The notes under the pieces: generated by a model
Database searches by the model: none
Seen by the model: the letters and a program-made list of their open reading frames with translations, nothing else
What the model was told of the DNA's origin: nothing
In this document: piece after piece, positions 57,083 through 63,408 of the stretch
Position numbering within the stretch: the stretch's first letter is position 1
Layout: every line of letters begins with the position of its first letter
Assembly (NCBI GenBank): GCA_963846565.1
Contig: CAWJWL010000003.1
Coordinates: 715,409-779,408, forward strand
Direction: 5' to 3'
From: WHSW01 sp963846565
Lineage (GTDB): Bacteria; Actinomycetota; Thermoleophilia; Solirubrobacterales; 70-9
Length of the DNA: 64,000 nt
Translations under genes and position numbers: made by a program

Positions 57083-57979
57083 CTAGGGGACCTCGGCCGC
57101 GTGCCAGGCGGCGGCGAGTGCGGCGCCGCTCGGGGCGCTACCCACGATGCCCGCGGTCGCGTTCCGTAGCTCGAGCAGGTTGTTGCCGGCCGGTGAGGGC
57201 AGGCCGACGCGACTGTTGATCGCCGCGTCGAGCAGGTTGAGGAGGCCGCAGCCGCGCGCCTTCGGCGCCGCGAACGTGTCGTCGATCAGGGTCACCTCAC
57301 GTGGAGACGCCTGAATGAAGCTGGCCTGGCTCCCGAGCGGGTCCGGGAGGAACTCGATCTTCGTCGCGAGCGGTGTCTGACGCGGCTTCAGGACGATCGG
57401 GTCAGCGTTCGAGCCGATGTAGCAATTCGGCCCCAGCACCGGGTTTCGCAGGTGCACCTTCACCGGGATCGTGACCAGCGGCCTGCCGTTCGTCGGCGCG
57501 AAGAGGTCGAAGCTGGTGATCGGGCCGGCGAGCTCGACCGTCGCCGTGACGCCCAGCGGACCGCTGGTGAGCGCTCGGTTCAGCTCGCGCACGATCGGGG
57601 CGAGCAGCAAGTTGTTCGGCACCTGCAGCTCGATTCCGGCGAGGCCGCCGGGCACGTTGACCGGATCGCCCGCCATGTAGCCGGGCGGGATCGGGTTGCG
57701 GACCCCGGGTCCGGTGCCACCGAACTGGAGCTCGACGTGGCCCGTCTTCGCCGTCGTCTTGCCGAGGACGAACGTGCCCTCGGTCGAGTTGCTGGCGACG
57801 CACCCGTTGCCGGTGTTCGCGACCGCCTGCATCAGCGGATGGTCCACCGGACAGCGGTTGAACGGAGCCCACGGCCCCTGCAGCTCGACCGCGCCCGCGT
57901 TCGCCGGCAGCGCGATCGCCGCTACGAGTCCAGCCGCAAGCGCAAGTCGCGCCCGCGTGATCAGATCGCCCATGCCCAT
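57083..57979 (-). CDS. Secreted protein of unknown function, 298 aa
   Basis: Signal peptide (L-A-L-A-A-G-L-V-A-A-I-A-L-P-A-N-A-G-A). The mature part is beta-rich with four to five Cys: F-N-R-C-P-V-D-H-P-L-M, N-G-C-V-A-S-N-S-T, G-P-N-C-Y-I-G-S, R-G-C-G-L-L-N. Strings such as V-E-L-Q-F-G-G-T-G-P-G and P-I-P-P-G-Y-M-A-G-D-P suggest a cell-surface adhesin-like fold. No family recognised. Confidence 0.7.
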   Translation of the reverse strand: MGMGDLITRARLALAAGLVAAIALPANAGAVELQGPWAPFNRCPVDHPLMQAVANTGNGCVASNSTEGTFVLGKTTAKTGHVELQFGGTGPGVRNPIPPGYMAGDPVNVPGGLAGIELQVPNNLLLAPIVRELNRALTSGPLGVTATVELAGPITSFDLFAPTNGRPLVTIPVKVHLRNPVLGPNCYIGSNADPIVLKPRQTPLATKIEFLPDPLGSQASFIQASPREVTLIDDTFAAPKARGCGLLNLLDAAINSRVGLPSPAGNNLLELRNATAGIVGSAPSGAALAAAWHAAEVP

Positions 57980-58085
57980 GCCTGCTCCTCGTCCTCCCCC
58001 TCGCTACGGCAGCCCCCATCGGCCGCCGACCAACGACGCGATCCTCGCGACCGGCGGCCACGAGGTCAAACGCTTTGAGGATCGG

Positions 58086-58823
58086 TCAAAGGTTCGCGAC
58101 CGGGTGGTGCCCGTTGCCATTCGAGGCGACGGGCACCGAGGCGTTGGCGCGCGGGATTCGCTCGCGGATGATGCGCGCGACGGCGTTCACGTCGACCGGC
58201 TCATCCCCACGAGGCTCCCGGCTCGCGATCGAAGCGATCCGGCGCGGGCCGTCGATCACAACGCCCTCGAGCTTCAGCCTGCGGAGGCGCGGAAGGCCGT
58301 CGACGATCGTGGTCGAGATCACGGCGCGGACGTCGGTGTTGCCGAGGCCCTTGGCGAGGAGGATCGCGCGGACCTTGGCGAGGTCGTGACAGAGGTCGTC
58401 GATCAGCTCGGTGCGGTCCTTGCGGTTGATCCAGAGGCGATCGTCGTGGACGCGGACGCGGCCGGAGAGGTTTGTGGCTTTGATCACCGTGACCCCGCCG
58501 GGGCCGACGGCGACGTAGTCGACGCCGGCGCGGCCGTCCGGGACGTTGACGTCGTCGAGGACGACGGTGCCGCGAGGGACTGGGAACCTCTTCGGCTTCA
58601 CGGGGGTGAGCTGCGTCGCCTCGGGACCGACGGGGCGAACGGCGGGCTTCGGGCCGCGGGTCGACTTGTTCCCCCGCCGCTCGCCGAACTTCACGCCTCG
58701 AGAATGCTTCTTCTGCTCCCAGCGGCCCCGCAGGCTCTTCCGCTGGATCCCCTCGCCGAGGTGGCGATGCTCGAAGCCCCTGGCGGATTCGGGAACCTCG
58801 GGGGCGGAGCCGTTGACTGCCAT
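58086..58823 (-). CDS. NERD-domain (nuclease-related) protein, 245 aa
   Basis: A basic low-complexity start (K-H-S-R-G-V-K-F-G-E-R-R-G-N-K) of about 80 residues, then a NERD-like domain: V-V-L-D-D-V-N-V-P, G-V-D-Y-V-A-V-G-P-G-G-V-T-V-I-K-A-T-N-L-S-G-R-V, matching the D-x-H-V-V-V-G-P-x-G-V-F-V-I-E-T-K core, where the catalytic E-T-K is changed to K-A-T. With that change nuclease activity is doubtful. It is 24 bp downstream of the mini zinc-ribbon on the same strand, so they are cotranscribed. Confidence 0.7.
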   Translation of the reverse strand: MAVNGSAPEVPESARGFEHRHLGEGIQRKSLRGRWEQKKHSRGVKFGERRGNKSTRGPKPAVRPVGPEATQLTPVKPKRFPVPRGTVVLDDVNVPDGRAGVDYVAVGPGGVTVIKATNLSGRVRVHDDRLWINRKDRTELIDDLCHDLAKVRAILLAKGLGNTDVRAVISTTIVDGLPRLRRLKLEGVVIDGPRRIASIASREPRGDEPVDVNAVARIIRERIPRANASVPVASNGNGHHPVANL

Positions 58824-58847
58824 GCCTCCCCCATCGGCACCTGGGGG

Positions 58848-59060
58848 CTAGCCCTCAACCGAAGGAGGCCCGTACATTCGTCGATACTCGCTCGGGCGCG
58901 GGGTCGGGCGGCGGTCGAGGAACACCGGAGCTCCGCGATTCGGAGCCGCGGCGGCGTGGCAGAGGTAGCAAGCCCCGCAGAGGCGGTCGCCGCGCGTGGT
59001 CTCATAGCCGGCGTTGAGCGAGAGAGGGACGTGGCAGTGGGCGCATTCCGGGGGTGCCAT
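58848..59060 (-). CDS. Mini zinc-ribbon protein, 70 aa
   Basis: Cys6, Cys9, Cys28 and Cys31 form C-x2-C-x18-C-x2-C with G-Y-E-T-T-R-G-D-R-L-C between the pairs, then a short Pro/Arg tail. The paralogue at 60978-61229 has identical spacing and the same G-Y-E-T-x-R-G-D-x-L-C core. CGATAGGGAG stands before both start codons. Probably binds zinc and nucleic acid or protein; partner may be the NERD protein behind it. Confidence 0.7.
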   Translation of the reverse strand: MAPPECAHCHVPLSLNAGYETTRGDRLCGACYLCHAAAAPNRGAPVFLDRRPTPRPSEYRRMYGPPSVEG

Positions 59061-59209
59061 GCGCTCCCTATCGACGCATAGGGGCTGGCCCTTAGGCGGG
59101 CGGGGGCCGGGCCGCACAGACGTCCAGACCGCCCGGCCATCGCGCGAAGTCGCGCAGGGCGGTCCCCCGCCGCTGTCAAGGTTTGCGCCCTGTGACCGAC
59201 TGGAGGGAG

Positions 59210-59710
59210 ATGAGACACATTTGTCTGCTCGCCGTCGGTCTTTCGATGTTCGGGCTCGGGGTCATCCCGAGTCCGGCGTCGGCCGCTTCTACAACCGCAA
59301 CCGTCAGCGACATCGCCGACGGCGACACGATCGAGGTGCGCCTCCGCGACCGGACGGAGTCGATCCGCCTGATCGGCATCGACACGCCGGAGGTCTACTT
59401 CGGGGCGGAGTGCGGCGGAGCGCAGGCGTCGGCCTCGATCAAGCGCATGCTCCGACCCGGCGACCGGGTGACTCTTCTTCGCGACCGCTCGCAGGACAAC
59501 CGCGACGGCTACGACCGTCTGCTCCGCTACGTCGAGCTCCGAGGGCGAGATCTCGGCCGCGTGCAGATCCGGCGAGGGTGGGCCGAGTCGTACGTCTACG
59601 ACGCAGCCTTCAACCGGGTCGGGAGCTACGACCGAGCCGAGCGCACGGCGGCGCGCAGCCGGCGCGGTGTGTGGGCCCGCTGCGACGGCGACTTTCACGA
59701 ACCGCTGTAG
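59210..59710 (+). CDS. Secreted thermonuclease-family (SNase) protein, 166 aa
   Basis: Staphylococcal-nuclease fold: D-I-A-D-G-D-T-I-E-V-R, I-R-L-I-G-I-D-T-P-E and R-I-R-R-G-W-A-E-type end (here V-Q-I-R-R-G-W-A-E-S-Y-V-Y). The catalytic Arg and Asp of the D-G-D-T and R-L-I-G-I-D-T-P-E motifs are present. Signal peptide H-I-C-L-L-A-V-G-L-S-M-F-G-L-G-V-I. ATG at 59210 lies close to GGAGGGAG; GTG 59192 is an alternative. Confidence 0.85.
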   Translation: MRHICLLAVGLSMFGLGVIPSPASAASTTATVSDIADGDTIEVRLRDRTESIRLIGIDTPEVYFGAECGGAQASASIKRMLRPGDRVTLLRDRSQDNRDGYDRLLRYVELRGRDLGRVQIRRGWAESYVYDAAFNRVGSYDRAERTAARSRRGVWARCDGDFHEPL

Positions 59711-59744
59711 CCGGCCGCTCACACACCTCGGGGCGCGTGGCATC

Positions 59745-59750
59745 TAGCGT
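59745..59750 (+). promoter_or_regulatory. -10 hexamer TAGCGT, 9 nt before DUF3817-like start
   Basis: It lies 34 bp after the thermonuclease stop. Confidence 0.35.
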
Positions 59751-59759
59751 TCGGCTCTC

Positions 59760-60095
59760 GTGTCGAACTTCTTCTCCGATCCACCCCTGCCGCAGGACCC
59801 GGCCGCGCGCGACGCGATGCGCCGGCGACTCAACGCGATCGCGATCGTCGCGATCGCGGATGCGGTGCTGCTGGCGGTGCTGCTCTGGGCGTCGCTTTCA
59901 GACCATGAGGGAGCCGTGCACGTGCTCGGGCCGATCCACGGCTTCGGCTTCCTGGCCCTGCTCTACATGTGCGTCCGCGGCGCTGGCGAGCGGCAGTGGG
60001 GCTGGTGGTTCCCGGCGATCGTCGTGGTGACGCTGGGTCCGCCGGGGTCGCTGATCGGGGACTGGATCGTGCGGCGGAGGTTGGCCGCCGCCTAG
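59760..60095 (+). CDS. DUF3817-like membrane protein, 111 aa
   Basis: Three predicted helices: I-A-I-V-A-I-A-D-A-V-L-L-A-V-L-L-W-A, G-P-I-H-G-F-G-F-L-A-L-L-Y and W-W-F-P-A-I-V-V-V-T-L-G-P. The H-G-F-x-F-L-x-L-L block matches DUF3817, a family of unknown role. GTG start. Confidence 0.7.
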   Translation: MSNFFSDPPLPQDPAARDAMRRRLNAIAIVAIADAVLLAVLLWASLSDHEGAVHVLGPIHGFGFLALLYMCVRGAGERQWGWWFPAIVVVTLGPPGSLIGDWIVRRRLAAA

Positions 60096-60105
60096 GCCGG
60101 CTCCG

Positions 60106-60945
60106 CTATCCGCGGCCGAGCACGAGCTCCCGCACGACTGCGATCGCGGCGCGGTGGCCGCTGCCCATCGCGATCGAGACCTGCTGCGGCGCGACGGCGA
60201 GGTCGCCCGCCGCGTAGACACCCGGCACGGTCGTGGCTCCCATCCCGTCGATCTCGACCAGACCCATCTCGGTCAGCCCGAGACCGAGCCGCTCGGGAAT
60301 GCTCCCGCGGCGGTGGAGCGGCGCGTGAACGAGGATCGCGTCGCAGGGGACCTCGGATCCGTCACGGCGAACGAGCGCCTCGAGGGTGCCGTCCTCGACC
60401 CGGAGGCCGGCGACCTCGGCCGGGTCGACGACGGTGACGTCGTCGCTCCACAGACGCAGCAGGGTCGCCTGGTGCTCCGCCATCTCCCCCTCCCCGCAGA
60501 CCACGAGCCGCTGGTCGCGAACCTCCCAGCCGTGGCAGAACGGGCAGTGAAAGACGGCGTTCCCCCAGTGCTCGCGAAAGTCCGGCACGTCCGGCACCTC
60601 GTAGTCCATTCCGGTCGCCAGGATCAGCGTGCGGGCGCGCACCTCGCCGCCGTCATCGCCGAGCTCGACGACGAAGCCGTCGCCCTCGGCGCGCGCGTCG
60701 AGCGCCTCGGCGTCCCGGATCTCCACCGTCTCGTAGCCGCGCAGCTGCTCGTGAGCGCGCTCGTAGAGCTCGGCCGGCGTCGTCTCCTCCTGCGCGAGCA
60801 GGCCGCCGACGTGCGGCGCGGGCAGGTTGCTCTGGCCGCCGCGGTCGAGAACCAGCGTCCTGCGGCGCGCGCGACCGAGGACGAGCGCCGCGCTGAGCCC
60901 GGCGGCTCCGCCGCCGACGATCACGCAATCGCGGTCCGTGCTCAC
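60106..60945 (-). CDS. Thioredoxin-reductase-like FAD/NAD(P) oxidoreductase, 279 aa
   Basis: FAD motif V-I-V-G-G-G-A-A-G-L-S-A-A, redox pair C-P-F-C in V-F-H-C-P-F-C-H-G-W, and closing V-Y-A-A-G-D-L-A. At 279 residues it is shorter than thioredoxin reductase and the NAD(P)H domain glycine motif reads V-V-C-G-E-G-E-M-A, a poor fit, so the reductant may differ. GTG start with TAGGCT 6 nt upstream and a Fur-like box before it, which suggests control by iron or another metal. No thioredoxin gene is adjacent. Confidence 0.85.
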   Translation of the reverse strand: MSTDRDCVIVGGGAAGLSAALVLGRARRRTLVLDRGGQSNLPAPHVGGLLAQEETTPAELYERAHEQLRGYETVEIRDAEALDARAEGDGFVVELGDDGGEVRARTLILATGMDYEVPDVPDFREHWGNAVFHCPFCHGWEVRDQRLVVCGEGEMAEHQATLLRLWSDDVTVVDPAEVAGLRVEDGTLEALVRRDGSEVPCDAILVHAPLHRRGSIPERLGLGLTEMGLVEIDGMGATTVPGVYAAGDLAVAPQQVSIAMGSGHRAAIAVVRELVLGRG

Positions 60946-60951
60946 CCGGTC

Positions 60952-60957
60952 AGCCTA
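60952..60957 (-). promoter_or_regulatory. -10 hexamer TAGGCT, 6 nt before oxidoreductase start
   Basis: The Fur-like palindrome begins 7 bp upstream of it, over the -35 region. Confidence 0.5.
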
Positions 60958-60964
60958 GCAACTG

Positions 60965-60981
60965 ATGAGAATCGTTCTCAT
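60965..60981. promoter_or_regulatory. Fur-like box ATGAGAA-TCG-TTCTCAT
   Basis: A perfect 7-bp inverted repeat with a 3-bp centre that resembles the Fur/Zur consensus (TGAxAAT...). It covers the stop of the zinc-ribbon gene upstream and the -35 area of the oxidoreductase. AT-rich against a 70% GC background. Confidence 0.65.
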
Positions 60982-61229
60982 TCTGCCGAGCGGCCGGGGA
61001 CGCGTGGGCGCGGGCCGAGGGGTCCCGGGCTCCAGAACGGCCCGATCACGTTCGGTCGTCGCGATTCGGGGCGCCGAGACTCGGTCGACCGCGCGAGGAC
61101 GTCCGCGCCGCGCGGACCCCAGAGACGGAAGTAGCACGGTGCGCAGAGGACGTCGCCGCGAGGAGTCTCGTATCCGGAGCGCTCGGCGACCTCGTCGAGG
61201 CACTGCGCGCATCGCTGGTCGGCGGCCAT
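60978..61229 (-). CDS. Mini zinc-ribbon protein, 83 aa
   Basis: Paralogue of 58848-59060: Cys7, Cys10, Cys29, Cys32 with C-x2-C-x18-C-x2-C and G-Y-E-T-P-R-G-D-V-L-C-A-P-C-Y. The tail is Pro/Arg/Ser-rich (R-R-P-E-S-R-R-P-N). The longer open frame to 61718 is antisense to the gene at 61354. CGATAGGGAG precedes the ATG, as in the other copy. Confidence 0.7.
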   Translation of the reverse strand: MAADQRCAQCLDEVAERSGYETPRGDVLCAPCYFRLWGPRGADVLARSTESRRPESRRPNVIGPFWSPGPLGPRPRVPGRSAE

Positions 61230-61353
61230 GTTCTCCCTATCGGCGGGCGGCGGCAAGTACTTAGTCCGGACCGCTCGCGTGGCGGACAGGCTTGGCCCTC
61301 GCGAGGTCCGACCCGAGGGGGAGAACCGGTCGGGCCCAGCGCCTCTTACGACC

Positions 61354-61662
61354 ATGACCCAAGCCACCCCACCCCTCCTGGCCCGCGAGCTGATCGAAGA
61401 GATCATCCGGACCTGCTTCACGATCACCGACACGCTCGACGACCTCGTCGACTCCGTCCCGGAGGACGCATTCCCCGGCGAAGACAGCGCCATGGTGCTC
61501 GTCGAGATGGTTGCCGGCAGCTGCACCCCAGCGATCGAGGCCGCAGGCGAAGAGACCTGCCGCGCCGCGATCGCCCTACTGGGCGCCGTCCGCGATCGCT
61601 TCATCGACGACCTGCGAACCGCGGCGGCGCTCGCCCGAGGGGAGGGAGCGTCTGAGGCGTAA
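61354..61662 (+). CDS. Small helical acidic protein of unknown function, 102 aa
   Basis: Helical throughout: A-R-E-L-I-E-E-I-I-R-T-C-F-T-I-T-D-T-L-D-D-L-V, then V-L-V-E-M-V-A-G-S-C and A-I-A-L-L-G-A-V-R-D-R-F. No domain known to me. The antitoxin gene follows after three bases, so they are one transcript, and it may be a third part of the toxin-antitoxin unit or just a neighbour. Confidence 0.6.
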   Translation: MTQATPPLLARELIEEIIRTCFTITDTLDDLVDSVPEDAFPGEDSAMVLVEMVAGSCTPAIEAAGEETCRAAIALLGAVRDRFIDDLRTAAALARGEGASEA

Positions 61663-61665
61663 AGT

Positions 61666-61941
61666 ATGGGCACTATGGCCACAAAAATGGGTATTCGCGA
61701 GCTGCGCGACAACCTCACCTCGGTGATCCGTCGCGTTCAGGGCGGTGAGACGGTGGAGGTCACCAATCACGGCGCTCCGGTAGCGATCCTCAGCCCAATC
61801 CCATCCGACCGGGTCGCTCGCCTCGTCGCGAGCGGCGACGTTGTTGCGGCCACGGCCGAGGCCCGACCGCCCAACCGGCACCCCATCACGACGGGCACAA
61901 GCGCTAGTCAGGCTCTCGAGGACGACCGCGCTGAGCGCTGA
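61666..61941 (+). CDS. Phd/YefM-type antitoxin, about 91 aa
   Basis: M-G-I-R-E-L-R-D-N-L-T-S-V-I-R-R-V-Q-G-G-E-T-V-E-V-T-N-H-G-A-P-V-A-I-L-S-P is the full Phd/YefM N-terminal DNA-binding fold; the C-terminal half is disordered and should wrap the PIN toxin. ATG at 61666 or 61675. It binds its own promoter in known systems. Confidence 0.85.
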   Translation: MGTMATKMGIRELRDNLTSVIRRVQGGETVEVTNHGAPVAILSPIPSDRVARLVASGDVVAATAEARPPNRHPITTGTSASQALEDDRAER

Positions 61942-62353
61942 GCAGCAGATCGCCTACGTCGACTCCTCGGCCCTGGTGAAGCTGGTGATCGAAGAGCCCG
62001 AGAGCTCCGCGCTCGAGCGCCGGCTCGCCGGCCTCATCGTCGCGACGAGCGCGATCGCCCTGGTGGAAGTCGTCCGCGCCGCGAAGGTGGCCAACCCATC
62101 CGCGGCGACGGTCGAGACGGCACGCAAACTGATCGCCTCGTGTCTCCTCGTCACGGTCAACTACGCGATTCTTCATGCGGCCTCACAGCTCGCATCCGGC
62201 TCGGTGCGCTCACTCGATGCGATCCACCTCGCCAGCGCCATCAGCGTGCGGCCCGACGAGCTCGTCGCCTACGACCGTCGCCTGCTCGCCGCCGCCGCTG
62301 AGCACGGCCTAGCAGTCGCGAGTCCCGGCGCGGGCGATCCGGCGACGGGTTGA
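61931..62353 (+). CDS. PIN-domain ribonuclease toxin (VapC-like), about 140 aa
   Basis: Four acidic residues of the PIN site: Y-V-D-S-S-A-L-V-K, Glu in A-L-V-E-V-V-R-A, S-L-D-A-I-H-L-A-S-A and Y-D-R-R-L. Degrades RNA when not bound by the antitoxin upstream. No ATG, GTG or TTG lies at the expected start; CTG at 61931, overlapping the antitoxin by 11 bp, puts the Y-V-D strand at residue 9. The in-frame TTG at 61841 lies deep in the antitoxin gene. Confidence 0.85.
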   Translation: MSAEQQIAYVDSSALVKLVIEEPESSALERRLAGLIVATSAIALVEVVRAAKVANPSAATVETARKLIASCLLVTVNYAILHAASQLASGSVRSLDAIHLASAISVRPDELVAYDRRLLAAAAEHGLAVASPGAGDPATG

Positions 62354-62377
62354 GGACTGGAGCGGCTTCGCGGTCTA

Positions 62378-62668
62378 CTACTCCGGCTCTCGATAGTTGG
62401 TGGCGCGCTCGAGTAGGTGAAACGCCCGTCCGAGGTGTGGCTGGTTGAGCGCGGGTGTTTCGTCGCCGTATAGCGATCTAGTGCTTTGCCCCGCCTGATC
62501 AACCTCGAGCTCTCGGACCAGCTCAGCGAGGCGAGCGGCCAACTCCGGCCGCTCCCGCCCCACCGCATCGATCGCATCGCGGATCGCGGCAGCGGCGACC
62601 CGAGGGCTCGGGCCCTCGAGGTCGCGTTCCGCCTGGGATTCGGACTCAGACGGCTCGACGCTTGACAT
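62378..62668 (-). CDS. Small acidic protein of unknown function, 96 aa
   Basis: M-S-S-V-E-P-S-E-S-E-S-Q-A-E-R-D-L-E-G start, a helical middle (A-A-A-A-I-R-D-A-I-D-A-V-G-R-E-R-P-E-L-A-A-R-L-A-E-L-V-R-E-L-E-V) and a tail with G-R-A-F-H-L-L-E-R-A-T-N-Y-R. No family recognised. It overlaps the end of the VWA gene by 23 bp on the same strand, so it is likely its operon partner. Confidence 0.55.
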   Translation of the reverse strand: MSSVEPSESESQAERDLEGPSPRVAAAAIRDAIDAVGRERPELAARLAELVRELEVDQAGQSTRSLYGDETPALNQPHLGRAFHLLERATNYREPE

Positions 62669-63335
62669 CGTCGTCGCCCTCATCGATCCGGTCCGAGAGA
62701 AGCGCCTGGTCGACCCGGTACTCATCCGGAGCGTCGCGGAACTTCTTCGCCCGTGCGCCGGAGGCGCGCAGCGCCGCGTCGTAGCCCGCCGGCGAGGCAG
62801 GCACGTTGAACGACTTACCGCGGCCGACGATGCCGACGCGAGAGCTCTCAGCCCAGGCGTCTTGGTTGGCGCCCAGGTAGATGAACTCCCACCCGCGCTT
62901 CTCGCGCTCGAGGATCAACGTGCGGACGTCGCGGCTGGACGTCTCGCTCGAGTTCTCGAACCCGTCGGTGAGGACCACGAGCATCGCGCGGTGGCCCTTC
63001 TTCACCCGCTTGTCCATCGAGCGGATCGTGTGGACCACCGCGTCGTTGAGCGGCGTCGCACCGCGCGGCGAGTAGGCGTCCGGGCCGAGCGTGTCGACCT
63101 CGGCGACGGGAATGCTCCTGAACTTCGTCCGCACGACCTTGTCGTTGCCGTGGAGGTCGAACATCCCCAGCGTCGCCAGGACCCGGGTGCCGTTCTGGTC
63201 CGAGGCCAGCTTGGCGACGAACTCGTTGATCCCGCCGATCACCGCGGACTGGTTGCCCTGCATCGACCCGGACTCGTCGACCAGGAGGCCGACGTGGAGG
63301 GTGTCGTTGGTGGGCTTCTTACCGTTCTTGCTCAT
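62646..63335 (-). CDS. VWA-domain protein, 229 aa
   Basis: Cytoplasmic von Willebrand A domain with an intact metal site: L-L-V-D-E-S-G-S-M (DxSxS), R-G-A-T-P-L-N-D (Thr) and V-V-L-T-D-G-F-E-N (Asp). Such stand-alone VWA proteins serve in metal-dependent complexes, often with MoxR or TerY-type partners; none is seen here. ATG 63335 with AAGGAG 9 nt upstream is preferred to 63416. The next gene downstream is the small acidic protein. Confidence 0.85.
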   Translation of the reverse strand: MSKNGKKPTNDTLHVGLLVDESGSMQGNQSAVIGGINEFVAKLASDQNGTRVLATLGMFDLHGNDKVVRTKFRSIPVAEVDTLGPDAYSPRGATPLNDAVVHTIRSMDKRVKKGHRAMLVVLTDGFENSSETSSRDVRTLILEREKRGWEFIYLGANQDAWAESSRVGIVGRGKSFNVPASPAGYDAALRASGARAKKFRDAPDEYRVDQALLSDRIDEGDDDVKRRAV

Positions 63336-63395
63336 GAGTGGACTCCTTTCGGTTGTCCGCTCAGTCGTCGCGCGAGTGCGGTTCCTGACGCGCGC

Positions 63396-63401
63396 TAGCG
63401 T
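63396..63401 (+). promoter_or_regulatory. -10 hexamer TAGCGT, 7 nt before last gene
   Basis: It precedes GTG 63409 with no ribosome-binding site between. Confidence 0.4.
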
Positions 63402-63408
63402 CCGGCCC

